From Candidatus Omnitrophota bacterium (GTDB lineage Bacteria > Ratteibacteria > UBA8468 > B48-G9 > JAFGKM01), in contig JAMWDI010000004.1 in NCBI GenBank assembly GCA_023819375.1, forward strand, positions 124,001 to 188,000: a stretch of DNA of 64,000 nucleotides. Reading direction: 5' to 3'. The translations under genes and the position numbers were made by a program. The stretch's first letter is position 1. Each line of letters starts with the position of its first letter. Below are positions 33,157-43,678 of this stretch, in pieces. The notes under the pieces were generated by a model. That model was not told the origin of the DNA. It made no database searches and saw nothing but the letters and a program-made list of their open reading frames with translations.

Positions 33157-34824
33157 ATGAAAGTTTGTAAAAGTTTGATATTTTTTTTAATTTCTTCTTT
33201 TATTTTTTGTGAAATAATAAATATTAAAGAAATTGGAGTAAAAGGAGATGGGACAGATGAAACAGAAATGGTTCAGAAAATTTTTAATGAAGTAAAAGAT
33301 GGAACAGGTATATATTTTCCTGCAGGTAAATATTGTATAAGAGCAGTAAAAATAGAAGACAAAAAAGGGCTAAAAATTTTTGGAGACGGAAGCCAATCAC
33401 AGATAATTTGTGCCAAAAAAGAAGAACCAAATACTCATATTTTTGATTTTATTGATTGTGATGATCTTACAATTGAAAATTTAACTTTTGATACATCTGG
33501 AGTAGAAAAATTTGGAGGGATAGGGATTTATGGTGGAGATAGAATTAGAATTATAAATAATAGATTTACAGACCCTTTACTTATAGAATCTCTTGCAGAA
33601 AAAGGACCAATGACAGATAGATATGCTCTTTTAGCAATTGGCTGTAGAAACTTTTATTTTATAGGAAATATAGTTGAAAATTTACAAGTAGAATTTAACC
33701 ATATAAAGAGTGGATTTTTTCTTAACAACAAAATTTATAATCCAATACATATGGGATTTGTTACAGCAACTACAACAAGAGGGGCATATTTAGAAGATGT
33801 AATAATATCAAACAATATAATTGAAAATCCTTTGGGATATGCAATTGGAGCAGGTTATGATCCTTCATATGAAAATATAAAAATTAAAAATATTATAATA
33901 TCAAATAATATAATCAAATGTAGACCAAGAATAACAACAGATAATTTTGGAATTTTTTTAGGTACAAGACCTGGTATTAAATTGCGTGCTAAAAATTGTT
34001 TTTGGCAGAATATTCAGATTGTAAATAATCTTATAATTTACTACCCTTTAAATAATCTAAATTCTGAATTTGGGGGAATTATGCTTTCTCAACCTGAGGG
34101 AACAGATATTTATTTTGAGAATGTTGTTATTAAAGGAAATCAGATTCTTTTTAATGGGAAAGTTGATCATAAATCTAAAGTTGTATACAAATATTCCGAT
34201 GGAAGACTGGTAGCAGAATATCCTTTTTGGAGAGAAGGATTTTGTGGAATATATGGATATAAAATAAAAAATTCATTGATAGAAGGGAATTTCATAAGAG
34301 GGTTTCCTATAGGTATACATCTAAAGAATATTGAAAATTTGACTATTTACAATAATGTTGCTTTAAATCAAACAGAATTTGGATATATAATTGAAATTTC
34401 AAATGGTAATAATATTTTTAAAGAAAATATATTTATAGGAGATATTAAGGATCCGATCAAAGTCAAGGATATTAAAGAAACAGATACAATTGCTCAGTCT
34501 ATCGTTAAGAATACTAAAATAGACAATATGTTTGATTATTTATTGCCATGGCCTTTATTTGAAGAAAAGAAAGAATTTCAAGAAGGGATGATCGGAGAAA
34601 TAGAGATGATTGGAGAAATAATAGATTTTTTACCTTCTGCTGATTGTATTATATTTAAAAGAGAAGATGGTCAGATTATGAATTTAAGAATATCTCCGTG
34701 GAAAAGAAAATATGCTGCAAGAAAGGGGATAAAGAAATGTAAAATAATTTGTGAGAAAATACTTCCTTCTGAAGAAATCAGGATTAAAAAGATTGAAAGT
34801 TTAAACGGTGAAATTGTTAAGTGA
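33157..34824 (+). CDS. Exported right-handed beta-helix protein
   Basis: 555 residues. Signal peptide at 1-19 (MKVCKSLIFFLISSFIFC), then the pectate-lyase-3 style opening IGVKGDGTDETEMVQKIF and GIYFPAGKYCI, and many beta-helix turns of the type IIISNNIIEN and VVIKGNQILF through about 430. A different C-terminal domain (430-555) is charged and lacks the repeats. It may be a polysaccharide lyase, epimerase or hydrolase; catalytic residues cannot be assigned by eye. ATG at 33157 has AAAGGAG at the right distance; the GTG one codon earlier is less likely. Function on plant- or algal-type polysaccharide is inference. Confidence 0.75.
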   Translation: MKVCKSLIFFLISSFIFCEIINIKEIGVKGDGTDETEMVQKIFNEVKDGTGIYFPAGKYCIRAVKIEDKKGLKIFGDGSQSQIICAKKEEPNTHIFDFIDCDDLTIENLTFDTSGVEKFGGIGIYGGDRIRIINNRFTDPLLIESLAEKGPMTDRYALLAIGCRNFYFIGNIVENLQVEFNHIKSGFFLNNKIYNPIHMGFVTATTTRGAYLEDVIISNNIIENPLGYAIGAGYDPSYENIKIKNIIISNNIIKCRPRITTDNFGIFLGTRPGIKLRAKNCFWQNIQIVNNLIIYYPLNNLNSEFGGIMLSQPEGTDIYFENVVIKGNQILFNGKVDHKSKVVYKYSDGRLVAEYPFWREGFCGIYGYKIKNSLIEGNFIRGFPIGIHLKNIENLTIYNNVALNQTEFGYIIEISNGNNIFKENIFIGDIKDPIKVKDIKETDTIAQSIVKNTKIDNMFDYLLPWPLFEEKKEFQEGMIGEIEMIGEIIDFLPSADCIIFKREDGQIMNLRISPWKRKYAARKGIKKCKIICEKILPSEEIRIKKIESLNGEIVK

Positions 34825-34918
34825 TATGCAAATTAATTTTTTCTATACTTTTTTGAAATGTCTTTAGATACAAAGAACTGTTCTATTAAACCACCTCTAT
34901 TTATTGTAACCCAGTAAA

Positions 34919-35095
34919 GTAAAAACCAGAAAGAATATTGATATAATAGTGATTGGATTTGAAGATTACAGAGAACCAACAAAAAAGAATTTATTAATTA
35001 TTTGAAAGAAATTGGTAAAAATGATATTGCATAAAAAGTTGAAGAAAATAGAATACCTGAACCTTCATACAGTTGGGATTTTTATGAGGAATAAA
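34919..35095 (+). pseudogene. Remnant of a protein-coding gene (one frameshift, one stop)
   Basis: A frame reading KTRKNIDIIVIGFEDYREP (from about 34922) shifts within a run of A residues at 34981-34986 and continues as EFINYLKEIGKNDIA, then meets a TAA at 35032-35034 and continues KVEENRIPEPSYSWDFYEE to a final stop at 35093-35095. Restoring one A and one sense codon yields a continuous protein-like C-terminus of about 57 residues. The front of the gene is gone. No family recognised. The rest of the 376-base gap (34825-35200) holds only the lacI-like promoter and operator. Confidence 0.55.
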
Positions 35096-35165
35096 AGATA
35101 ATATCTAATCAACAAGACGATTTTTTAAATACCAAAGAAAATCATTATATTTTCTCCAAAAAAAT

Positions 35166-35194
35166 TTGACAAATTTATTAATACGTGTTAGTTT
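35166..35194 (+). promoter_or_regulatory. Promoter of the LacI-type gene (leaderless)
   Basis: TTGACA at 35166-35171, 17-base spacer, TAGTTT at 35189-35194. The ATG at 35201 falls at the predicted transcription start. There is no ribosome site. The -10 is weak. Confidence 0.45.
35178..35191. promoter_or_regulatory. Candidate LacI-family operator
   Basis: TTAATACGTGTTAG, an imperfect palindrome (10 of 14 positions symmetric) centred on CG, which is the usual centre of LacI-family sites. It lies between -35 and -10 of the regulator's own promoter, so the protein would repress itself. Confidence 0.5.
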
Positions 35195-35200
35195 ATTAAC

Positions 35201-36241
35201 ATGAGAGAAGTTACAATGAAAGATATTGCAAAAAAAGCAGGAGTTTCATATACAACTGTTTCTCTTACACTTAATGGGAAGGGGGATTTATATAAAATCA
35301 AGAAGAAAACACAGGATAAAATTTTCAGGATTGCAAAAGAATTAAACTATAAAGGAAATATTTATGCAAGTTATTTAAGAAAAAGAAGAAGTAATTTTGT
35401 TGGAATAGTTGGTTCTACATATAATGTTCCAGTAAGGCAATATAGACAAAATTTAATTGCAGAAAAACTTAAAAGAATGGGATTTGATATAATTATTCAG
35501 GATTTTCACTGGAGAAAGGATAGTTATATCTCGCTTATAGATGAAGTTTTAAAATTTAAACCAATAGGGCTTATAATTTCGGAACCAGATGATCTTTCTT
35601 TGATGTACTATTTAAAGGATATAAAAAAATGGATTCCTGTAATTTTAATAGATGGACCTGAATATGATGGATTTGACCAGATTAGAATTGACAGAGAAAA
35701 AATTCCTTATATTGCAGTTCATCATTTGTGGAAAAGTGGATATAAAAATATTTATTTTACAATTCCATTTACTAAGGTAATATCCTATTGGGCAATAAAG
35801 GAAAGATATATGGGTTTTAAAAGGGCTTTTGAAGAAATTTTTGGTAAAAATAATGGAATAGAAAAGAATATGCTTTGGATAGATGAAAGTATTCAAAATC
35901 CTTATATGATAGGTTATAAAATAGCAGAGAAATATTTTGAAAAGTTCAAAAAAGATACAGGAATTGTTGCTTTAAATGACCAGATTGCAATTGGAATTAT
36001 GAAAAATTTACTTGAAAAAAATAAAAAAATTCCAGAAGAGATTGGCATTGTTGGAAGTGAAAATTTACCAGAAGGAGAATTTGTTATAATTCCTCTTACT
36101 ACAATAAGTTTTTCAATTGATAAATTAGTTGATAATGTGATTGAAATATTTTTGAAAAGAATAAATGGAGATAATAAGGATGTATTTAAAATAAAAATAA
36201 AACCAGAGATAATAATAAGAAAATCCACAGAAAGGAGGTGA
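35201..36241 (+). CDS. LacI-family transcriptional regulator
   Basis: 346 residues. N-terminal helix-turn-helix [22 protein letters not shown] and hinge helix near 50, followed by a periplasmic-binding-like effector domain with [26 protein letters not shown] and [11 protein letters not shown]. Its likely target is the locus behind it: a prepilin, a LamG protein and a large CBM9/GH123-like enzyme on the same strand. The stop lies four bases before the prepilin ATG, and the ribosome site for the prepilin (AAAGGAGGTGA) is inside its last codons. The effector is probably a sugar. Confidence 0.92.
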   Translation: MREVTMKDIAKKAGVSYTTVSLTLNGKGDLYKIKKKTQDKIFRIAKELNYKGNIYASYLRKRRSNFVGIVGSTYNVPVRQYRQNLIAEKLKRMGFDIIIQDFHWRKDSYISLIDEVLKFKPIGLIISEPDDLSLMYYLKDIKKWIPVILIDGPEYDGFDQIRIDREKIPYIAVHHLWKSGYKNIYFTIPFTKVISYWAIKERYMGFKRAFEEIFGKNNGIEKNMLWIDESIQNPYMIGYKIAEKYFEKFKKDTGIVALNDQIAIGIMKNLLEKNKKIPEEIGIVGSENLPEGEFVIIPLTTISFSIDKLVDNVIEIFLKRINGDNKDVFKIKIKPEIIIRKSTERR

Positions 36242-36245
36242 AAAA

Positions 36246-36989
36246 ATGAGAAAGAATGGTTTCACTTTAATAGAATTACTTGTTGTAGTAGCAATAATTA
36301 CAATTCTTGCTGCAATGCTTTTACCTGCATTAAGTAGAGCAAGGGAAAATGCAAGGAGAAGTGTATGTTTAAATAATTTAAAACAGATAGGTCTTGCAAT
36401 TCATATGTATGCGCAGGATTACGATGACAATCTACCAACAAGATTGCCTCCACCTAGTTATGATGGACATGCTTTATGGTCAGGTAATGGTTATTATTGT
36501 GCACTTGGATTATTATTTCAAGGATATAGAGAATATGGAAAAGGTAAATATATTGCAGGGCCTGAGACATTTATATGTCCAAGTGCAAGAAAGACTTGGT
36601 CTTCTTTTGCTACTTTAAGAGGAATTAAAAATAATTTTGAAGTTGTAGGCCCTAATAAAGATGCAAGAGCAAATTATTCATATAATATCTCTAACATAAT
36701 TTATGCTCCACCTGGATTTGCTTCTTGGGCTACTGTATATGGAAAATTATCAAGAGCAGTTGGAACTTCATATGCCTGTGCCGCTGATGCATTTAGTGTT
36801 GATTATGGATGGTTAAATCATCCTGATCCTAAAGATATTGGGCTTCCAGTTGGCTTTAATGTTTTATTATGGGATGGAAGTGTAAAGTGGATAGATGATA
36901 GGCATCATATTGTCTGTAATAGAAGTTCTTCAAATAGAAAACATAATCTTAATTTGTATTCTGATTTCTGGAGTTTTAAATTCAGATGA
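36246..36989 (+). CDS. Prepilin-like protein, DG-motif type (6), in LacI locus
   Basis: 247 residues. Leader MRKNG, helix [24 protein letters not shown], neck [21 protein letters not shown]. The tail has [23 protein letters not shown] before the ATG is the strongest ribosome site in the window. Its ATGA stop overlaps the start of the LamG gene, so prepilin and LamG protein are translated together. A prepilin placed between a sugar-type repressor and carbohydrate-active genes is repeated at 52.3-54.3 kb. Confidence 0.88.
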   Translation: MRKNGFTLIELLVVVAIITILAAMLLPALSRARENARRSVCLNNLKQIGLAIHMYAQDYDDNLPTRLPPPSYDGHALWSGNGYYCALGLLFQGYREYGKGKYIAGPETFICPSARKTWSSFATLRGIKNNFEVVGPNKDARANYSYNISNIIYAPPGFASWATVYGKLSRAVGTSYACAADAFSVDYGWLNHPDPKDIGLPVGFNVLLWDGSVKWIDDRHHIVCNRSSSNRKHNLNLYSDFWSFKFR

Positions 36990-37750
36990 TAAAAAAATTT
37001 ACTTTTATATTTTTTACTTTTATCTTACTTTGCTTTTGTGAAAATGGCAGAATAATTTATAAAGGGGAAGGTATCTTTTCCTTTGAAGAATTAACAGTTG
37101 AGATGTGGATAAAATTTAATTTTGATCCTAATGAAAAAACTGATAAAGTCTGGATACCAAAGGGTTCTATTTTAAATTTTGAAATACCTGAAGAAAAAAC
37201 AATTTTTTCAATAAGTTGTGGACTTAAGGCAGGGAGAAAAGGGGAAGAGGACTCAAGATGTTATTTAAGAATTGGGTTTTGTATAGAAGGGAAAGAAATA
37301 CCATATCCTGTTCTTATTGATTGTTCTAATTTTAGCAATAACTGGCATCATATAGCAATTTTATGGCAGGAGGGTAAAAAATTAACTATTTATATTGATG
37401 GAAATGAAATTTTAAAGAGTTCATTACAGGAAAAAATTAAGAAAGATTTTGTAGGAAAATCAAAATTAATAATAGGAACTCCTCTTGTCTGGTTTTACGA
37501 AAATCAAATTGAAATAGATGAAATAAGGATATCTTCAATTGCAAGAAAGAAAGAGGAACTCTCAATTTATAAAAATATTATTGACCCATATGTTCTTTTT
37601 TATGAGAATTTTGAAAATATCAAAGAAGAAAATGGAGAAATTTTTACAGAACCATATATTGTGTCAATTGAAAGTAAAGGAAAATATAAAATAGAAAATG
37701 GAAAAATTGTTGAAGGCAAATTTGGAAAAGGATATTTATTTTCCAAATAG
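36986..37750 (+). CDS. Exported LamG/concanavalin-like domain protein
   Basis: 254 residues. Hydrophobic signal at 1-18 ([17 protein letters not shown]), then one jelly-roll domain: [11 protein letters not shown] near 36, [22 protein letters not shown] near 113-136 and [13 protein letters not shown] near 168, which are LamG hallmarks. LamG domains bind glycans or other surface ligands. The ATG overlaps the prepilin stop by four bases. A Cys at 18 could be a lipid site but the lipobox is poor. It probably binds the same polysaccharide that the next gene product handles; that is inference. Confidence 0.8.
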   Translation: MIKKFTFIFFTFILLCFCENGRIIYKGEGIFSFEELTVEMWIKFNFDPNEKTDKVWIPKGSILNFEIPEEKTIFSISCGLKAGRKGEEDSRCYLRIGFCIEGKEIPYPVLIDCSNFSNNWHHIAILWQEGKKLTIYIDGNEILKSSLQEKIKKDFVGKSKLIIGTPLVWFYENQIEIDEIRISSIARKKEELSIYKNIIDPYVLFYENFENIKEENGEIFTEPYIVSIESKGKYKIENGKIVEGKFGKGYLFSK

Positions 37751-37759
37751 GGGGATTGA

Positions 37760-40700
37760 ATGAGGAAATTTTTTATTTTGTTTTTAATTTGTTCCTTCTT
37801 TTCTTTTTCTTATGTTAAAAAATATGAAGAAATTGAAAAAGATGAATTTATTACATATAGATACCCAGTTATTAGAATACCATATGTTGAGAAAAAACCA
37901 GTTATAGATGGTATTGTAGATAAAGAAGAATGGGGAAATTTTGCTTTACTTTCACCTTTGATATCTTTACAAACAGGGAAAATGGTTGATGGGATTGGGA
38001 ATATTTATGCTGGATATGATAATGAAAATATTTATTTTGCCTTTCAATTTGGTAGACCTACTTATGCAGGTGAGCCAATTGCAGGTGATGAACCGTTAAA
38101 TGTTTGGGCAGATGATTGCATAGAATTTTTTATTAGACCTATTTTTGGAGAAAAATGGGAATATTCATTTGTTGGGAATGTTAAAAGTATTTATGAAGAG
38201 GGAAAAAGAACACATTCAACAGATAAAAAATGGAAAATAAAATGGAATTTCAAGGCAAGAAAAACTGATTTTGGTTGGGAAGGTGAAATGGAGATACCCT
38301 TAAAGGATATAGGGATAGAAAAAATTGAAAAAGGGAAAGTTATTGAAATAGCACCAACAAATAATCAAAAATCTCCAGTCGTAATGCAATCTTGTTGGAC
38401 TTATTTAAGAGACTGGTTTAGTCATTATGATTTTGGATATTTAATTTTAGGTGATAAGATACCATCTATAAGAATTTTGAAAGTAGGAGAGATAGATAAA
38501 AATCAGATAGGAGTTTTAATTGAAATTTCAAATTTTACAGATAAAAAATTTAATTATGATATTGAAATCTTTCTTTATAAACCTCTTTTGGAAGGATTAA
38601 ATTATTTTAAATTTGTTGATGAAACATCAAATCCACTTGGAGCGCAGGCAGAAGTGGAACCAGAGACGGAAGCAAAGGATGTAATTTGTGAAGTAATGAA
38701 AAAATTGGAAGTTATTAAAGAATATAGAAAAAGTATAGAAATTGGAGAGAATTCTTCGGTAAGAATACCATTTTTATATGACTTTGAGGGAAAAGGTGAT
38801 TTTGTTATTTACTATAAAATAAAGGATAAAAATGAGAATAAAATAATTGCATCATCAGCAATTCCATTTGAAAAAAAGTTACCTTTGACAATTAAAATAA
38901 TACCTTATATCTTATCTAAAGGTATTCTCGAAACTACAGTTGAATATTCAAAATTGAAAATAGATGAAAATTTTAATATAGAAATTTCTCTTATTGATGA
39001 TGGAAAAACCCTGAAAAAATTAGAAAAAAAGGTTGATATTGAAAATCAAAAAAGTATATTTGAAATTCCTGTTAAAGATTTAATTCCAAAAAGTTATAAA
39101 ATAAAATGTCAAATAAAAGATGAAGACAAAATCAAAGGCGAAATAGAGGAAATTTATAATATCCCACCCATTCCTGAATGGTGGGATAATAAATTTGGTT
39201 ATCCCGAAGTTTATGATGTAGTTCCAGAACCATGGAAACCTATGGAAAAAAAGAAAAATGGATTTAGTGTATGGAATAGAGAAATTATTTTTGATGAAAT
39301 TAATGAAATAAAAAGTATAAAGAATTCTGGTAAAGAAATGCTAACAGGGCCAATAAGATTAAATTTTGAATTTTCTGATCCTTTTGAATTTGGCAGAACA
39401 GAATGTATTGAAAGCAAAAAAACAAAGATAACATATAAAAAGGAATTTAAAAATGAAAAGCTAAAAGGGAAAATAATTCTTGAAAATGAATTTGATGGAT
39501 TTATGAAATATACACTTCTAATTGAACCCAAAGAAAAAATTGAGATAAAAAATCTTTTATTTGAAATACCATTAAAAAGGGAAATTGCTGAATATTACCA
39601 GAGAGGAAGCGTTGGGACACCATCTTCCTATCATGAAAGTTTAAAAGATCATAAAGATTATGGAAAAATACCAGAAAAAGGATTTAAGTTGCCTTTTGTT
39701 GAAGAAATATGGATAGGTAATGAAGAAATGGGAATAGAATATGTATGTGAAACAGATCAAAATTTTTCAAATTTAAATGATAAAGAAGTGGTTGAAGTTA
39801 AAGTTGATGGGAAAAATGTTATTTTAAAAATAAATTTTGTTAATAAACCAAAAGTTATAGAAAAACCTATTACATATCAATGGGCAATAATACCTACACC
39901 TGTAAAACCCATGAACAAAGAGTTTTTGCATAATCTATATTTAACCCAATCTGGATTTTCAATAGAAAAAACTCTTGATAAAATACCGGAAACTACTTTT
40001 AGATTTATTGATGCAATTGTTGAGGGGGGAGCAAATGCTTTTTGTCAATGGGCCTGGAATAATCCTGAAAGTGTTTGGAATATAGATTTTGGTGCACCTG
40101 GATATAGGCCAACCGAAGAGAATAAGAAAAGAGAAAAGTTGTTTAGAGAAATTATTGACTATGCCCACAAGAAAGGAATTAAATGGGTTATAATTTATGC
40201 AATATGGAATACATATCCTGATTGGCCAAATTTAAAAAATTATTGGGAAGAAACTGCTTTATATCCACTTTTACCAGGTTTTGGCGCTTATATGTATTGT
40301 CCTCAAAAGCCATTTAGCGATTGGTATATTTATACTTTAAAAGAAACAATTGAAAAATTAAATATAGATGGTGTATATCTTGATAGTTCTGCACATCCAA
40401 GATTATGCACAAATATCCATCATGGTTGTGGATACATAGATGAAGATGGTAAAGTTCATGGAACATATCCAATATTTGCAACAAGAGAATTTCATAAAAG
40501 GATTTATTTTTTATTTCATGGTGGATTGAAAAAAAATGGACTTGTATATGCTCACAATTCTCATTTTATTTATGCCTGTATTGAATCATTTGTAGATGTT
40601 CATCATTGTGGAGAAGGTTCAACATTAACAAGAGATATTTTAATTCCAAAATTTTATGGATATCCTTTTGGAATACCTGTAAGTTTTACAAGATGGAATA

Positions 40701-41209
40701 ATCCTGTCTATCCTGAGACAAGAATGAATTCCTGGAGGTTTGTTTTACAATGTGATTCAACGATCAAAAGTCATCCTTCAATGATAATAAGTAAGAATAT
40801 TTTTCCTGAGTATAAAGGTTTTGGTAGGGAATACTATATTAAACTTGGTTATGACACAAAAGGGGAGGTTGTTTATAAAATATGGCAACTTTACAAAAAA
40901 TTTGATTTTGAAAATTCTATATGGATACCAAATTGGAAAATTGAGAAATATGCGAAAGTGGAAGATCCTGATATATGGATATGTATGCATTTAAATAAAG
41001 GTAAGGAAGCGATAGTTGTTGTATCTTCTTTTAAAGATGAAAATTTTGATGGATTTATTGAATTTAACTGGAAAGAGATGGGATTTGAATATCCAAAATT
41101 TAAAATAATTGACTGGATAATAGACCAGGAAATAAAACCAGAGGAAAAGGGTGTAAAATTAAATGTAAAAGAAAAACTGTTTAGAGTATTTTATATATCA
41201 AAAGATTGA
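37760..41209 (+). CDS. Large exported CBM9 / GH123-like enzyme
   Basis: 1149 residues. Signal peptide at 1-18. Residues 40-230 form a CBM9/DOMON-like sugar-binding domain (KKPVIDGIVDKEEWGNF, YDNENIYFAFQF, DDCIEFFI). A beta-rich region follows to about 470, then a domain of DUF6067/GH123-like type beginning IPEWWDNKFGYPEVYDVVPE. A TIM-barrel part has WVIIYAIWNTYPDWP near 810 and DGVYLDSSAHPRLCTN near 872, whose aspartates are candidate catalytic residues. It likely acts on an amino- or neutral-sugar polymer outside the cell. Last gene of the LacI locus; it converges on a minus-strand gene nine bases on. Confidence 0.75.
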   Translation: MRKFFILFLICSFFSFSYVKKYEEIEKDEFITYRYPVIRIPYVEKKPVIDGIVDKEEWGNFALLSPLISLQTGKMVDGIGNIYAGYDNENIYFAFQFGRPTYAGEPIAGDEPLNVWADDCIEFFIRPIFGEKWEYSFVGNVKSIYEEGKRTHSTDKKWKIKWNFKARKTDFGWEGEMEIPLKDIGIEKIEKGKVIEIAPTNNQKSPVVMQSCWTYLRDWFSHYDFGYLILGDKIPSIRILKVGEIDKNQIGVLIEISNFTDKKFNYDIEIFLYKPLLEGLNYFKFVDETSNPLGAQAEVEPETEAKDVICEVMKKLEVIKEYRKSIEIGENSSVRIPFLYDFEGKGDFVIYYKIKDKNENKIIASSAIPFEKKLPLTIKIIPYILSKGILETTVEYSKLKIDENFNIEISLIDDGKTLKKLEKKVDIENQKSIFEIPVKDLIPKSYKIKCQIKDEDKIKGEIEEIYNIPPIPEWWDNKFGYPEVYDVVPEPWKPMEKKKNGFSVWNREIIFDEINEIKSIKNSGKEMLTGPIRLNFEFSDPFEFGRTECIESKKTKITYKKEFKNEKLKGKIILENEFDGFMKYTLLIEPKEKIEIKNLLFEIPLKREIAEYYQRGSVGTPSSYHESLKDHKDYGKIPEKGFKLPFVEEIWIGNEEMGIEYVCETDQNFSNLNDKEVVEVKVDGKNVILKINFVNKPKVIEKPITYQWAIIPTPVKPMNKEFLHNLYLTQSGFSIEKTLDKIPETTFRFIDAIVEGGANAFCQWAWNNPESVWNIDFGAPGYRPTEENKKREKLFREIIDYAHKKGIKWVIIYAIWNTYPDWPNLKNYWEETALYPLLPGFGAYMYCPQKPFSDWYIYTLKETIEKLNIDGVYLDSSAHPRLCTNIHHGCGYIDEDGKVHGTYPIFATREFHKRIYFLFHGGLKKNGLVYAHNSHFIYACIESFVDVHHCGEGSTLTRDILIPKFYGYPFGIPVSFTRWNNPVYPETRMNSWRFVLQCDSTIKSHPSMIISKNIFPEYKGFGREYYIKLGYDTKGEVVYKIWQLYKKFDFENSIWIPNWKIEKYAKVEDPDIWICMHLNKGKEAIVVVSSFKDENFDGFIEFNWKEMGFEYPKFKIIDWIIDQEIKPEEKGVKLNVKEKLFRVFYISKD

Positions 41210-41218
41210 ATTTAAATT

Positions 41219-42574
41219 TCAATAATAACCTTCTTGTTCTTTAAGAATTTTTTGAATTTTTTTTACATCTATTTTATCAATTGGAACATCTTTATCAAGA
41301 GAAATATATCCTGCAATTCCACCTGCATGCCCAATTGCCATACAGGTAGCCATAACTCTTATTGAAGCCATTGCTTTATGTTCTGCTGAAATACATCTTC
41401 CAACAACGATTAAATTTTTTGAACCCTCAGGGATTAGACATTTATAAGGTATACTGAAATAATCATTTTCAAGAGGTCCTAATTTTCTTTTTGTAGGTAA
41501 ATAATCTCTAAATTTTTCTAAAGCAATACAATATTCTTTTGTAGAACACTCTTTTGTACATAAATGGACATTATCTTTCGTTCTTCCAAGAGGACAATGT
41601 ATATCTATCCAGTAGGTCCCTCTACCTATACTATCTTCTGTCTTTTTGCCCTCTATTATATCTTGTTCTGTCAGAGTATATAAGCCCTTAATTTGCCTTG
41701 TTTCTCTTGCTCCTATATTTGTTGGTAAACATGAAATATATGAATTTTCAAATCCAGTTACATTTTCTTTTAAAAATTTCCAATATTTATAAATTTGATC
41801 CCTTAAAAAGATTTCTCCATAAGTTAAATCAAAAACATCTGTTCCATCTCCACTATATCTTAATACATTGAAACTTCTTTCTCCTTTTCTAATAGTACTT
41901 CCTTTTCCTCCAAGTTCTTCATTATAAATTTTCAATTCACCTTTTTCTCTAAGTTTTCTTAATTTTTCCTTTGCTTCTTCAACAATTCTTTTCGTAATTT
42001 TATCCTCGTCAATCCCGGCAATTTTAAAAATACATCCAAGTGCCTGTGTTTTTCCATCAAAAAATCTACCTTTTACACATTTAAATCCGGATAAATAGGC
42101 AATATCAGCATCTCCTGTTGCATCAATGAATATTTTCCCTTTAATTTTCATTTTTCCACTTTTATTTACAACTTCTATTTCTTTTATTTCACCATTTTCA
42201 ACTATAGAACTACAAACAAAAGAGTGGTACAAAATTTCCACTTTTTCTTCAAGTAATAATTTTTCACAGGATATTTTTAAAATTTCAGAATCAAATGGTA
42301 TTCCCCCTTTTTTATATGCAGTATCCCATTTTTCACATCCACCAAATTTATTGGTTTTTTCAATTAAAAATTTTAAAAATCCACCCACTGCAGGTTCTCT
42401 TTCATTCAAATAATGCCCCAAAATACTTCCAACAAGCCCATTTGTTGCCATTCCTCCTAAAAATCCATATCTTTCTATAAGTAAAACTTTTGCTCCAAGT
42501 TTAGCACAAGCCCAAGCAGAAGCCATTCCTGAAGGACCCCCTCCAACAACAATAATATCTCTTTCTATTACCAT
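41219..42574 (-). CDS. FAD-dependent oxidoreductase (FAD_oxidored type), second copy
   Basis: 451 residues. IIVVGGGPSGMASAWA at 6-21 and LLIERYGFLGGMATNG near 32 are the nucleotide and flavin contacts; FIDATGDADIAYLSG near 148 and LIVVGRCISAEHKAMASIR near 385 are shared with the protein at 15593-17095, to which it is a diverged homologue. CPLGRTKDNVHLCTKECSTKEYC near 325-350 is cysteine-rich and may bind a cluster. It is a single-gene unit. Substrate unknown; the family includes enzymes acting on organic acids and on oligosaccharide-derived compounds. Confidence 0.83.
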   Translation of the reverse strand: MVIERDIIVVGGGPSGMASAWACAKLGAKVLLIERYGFLGGMATNGLVGSILGHYLNEREPAVGGFLKFLIEKTNKFGGCEKWDTAYKKGGIPFDSEILKISCEKLLLEEKVEILYHSFVCSSIVENGEIKEIEVVNKSGKMKIKGKIFIDATGDADIAYLSGFKCVKGRFFDGKTQALGCIFKIAGIDEDKITKRIVEEAKEKLRKLREKGELKIYNEELGGKGSTIRKGERSFNVLRYSGDGTDVFDLTYGEIFLRDQIYKYWKFLKENVTGFENSYISCLPTNIGARETRQIKGLYTLTEQDIIEGKKTEDSIGRGTYWIDIHCPLGRTKDNVHLCTKECSTKEYCIALEKFRDYLPTKRKLGPLENDYFSIPYKCLIPEGSKNLIVVGRCISAEHKAMASIRVMATCMAIGHAGGIAGYISLDKDVPIDKIDVKKIQKILKEQEGYY

Positions 42575-42598
42575 TTTTTAAAATTTTAAAATTTTTAA

Positions 42599-42627
42599 AT
42601 GATACAACTTATTTCAAAAAAAATCAA
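42599..42627 (-). promoter_or_regulatory. Promoter of the FAD oxidoreductase
   Basis: Minus strand: TTGATT (42627-42622), 17-base spacer, TATCAT (42604-42599), then an AT-only leader of about 18 bases without ribosome site. Confidence 0.45.
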
Positions 42628-42736
42628 TAGAGGAAAAAAGAATTAAGAGAAATATCATAAGTATTTTAACTCTAATCCAGCATTCTTCTATAAGCACAGA
42701 TTACATTTTTCTTTATTGCTTTTACCTTTTATTAAG

Positions 42737-43678
42737 TTATAAATTATATTTCCCACAATTTGAACCAATTCTGCCGAGAAGTTTTCCATTTTCATAAATA
42801 TTGACAAGTTCACAATTATTTGTGCATTTATCACAAATAGTTGTTTCTGTTGAATAATCTTTTTCTAAAAATTCATATCCTTTAAATTTAAAATTACTAT
42901 TTTCTTTCTCTAAAGATAAAATTGCAACACCAATTGCTCCTATTAAAAAACTATATTCTGGAACATAAACTTTTTCTCCAAGATAATCTTCTATTGCTTT
43001 TACTATTGCTTTGTTTTTACTTACACCACCGCAGAAAACATAAGGTGGAAAGATAGATTTTCCTTTAGCAAGCATACTAAAATAATTTCTTACAAGGGCA
43101 TAGGCAACTCCCATTAGAATATCTTCCTTTTTAAAACCAAGATTTATTTTACTAACACAACAGGATGTTCCAAAAACAGCACATTTGCCACTTATATTGG
43201 CAGGAGATTTACTTTTTAATGCATAATCTGAAAATTCTTCTACTTTTATTCCCAATCTTGCAGAAACATTTTCTATATATGCTCCACAATTAGCAGAACA
43301 TATTGTATTCATCGCAAAATCAACAAGAACACCATTTTTTATAATTAAGATTTTGCTATCTTCAAAACCCATTTCAAAACAAGTTGCATTTTCAGGAAAA
43401 TAATTCATAACTCCAATTGCTGTTGCAGTTATTTCAGTTGTTGTAATATTTGAAGAAAGCAAAATTGAACCAAGTTTTCTCCCAGCCCCTATAATTCCAC
43501 AAGAGATAATAGTTACATTTTTATTTCTATCAAATAATTCCTTTAATGCTTTTTTAAGTGTTTCAATTATTCCCAAGTTTCTCGTATAAATAAAATCAAC
43601 AACTTCCTTTTTCTTATTTATTAAAACACATTTAATTGTTCCATTACCAATATCTATACCAAGTGCAAGTTTCTCCAT
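42737..43678 (-). CDS. BcrAD/BadFG-type ATPase activase
   Basis: 313 residues, ASKHA fold. LGIDIGNGTIKCVLI at 5-19 is the phosphate-1 loop; CSANCGAYIEN near 128 carries the cysteine that with FGTSCCVSK near 168 bridges the [4Fe-4S] cluster in such activators; the adenosine motif is FCGGVSKNKAIV near 212. Such proteins use ATP to push a low-potential electron into an acyl-CoA dehydratase, a benzoyl-CoA reductase or a double-cubane protein. The C-terminus adds CDKCTNNCELV near 280, another cluster-like motif. Overlaps its upstream neighbour by 25 bases. Confidence 0.85.
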   Translation of the reverse strand: MEKLALGIDIGNGTIKCVLINKKKEVVDFIYTRNLGIIETLKKALKELFDRNKNVTIISCGIIGAGRKLGSILLSSNITTTEITATAIGVMNYFPENATCFEMGFEDSKILIIKNGVLVDFAMNTICSANCGAYIENVSARLGIKVEEFSDYALKSKSPANISGKCAVFGTSCCVSKINLGFKKEDILMGVAYALVRNYFSMLAKGKSIFPPYVFCGGVSKNKAIVKAIEDYLGEKVYVPEYSFLIGAIGVAILSLEKENSNFKFKGYEFLEKDYSTETTICDKCTNNCELVNIYENGKLLGRIGSNCGKYNL

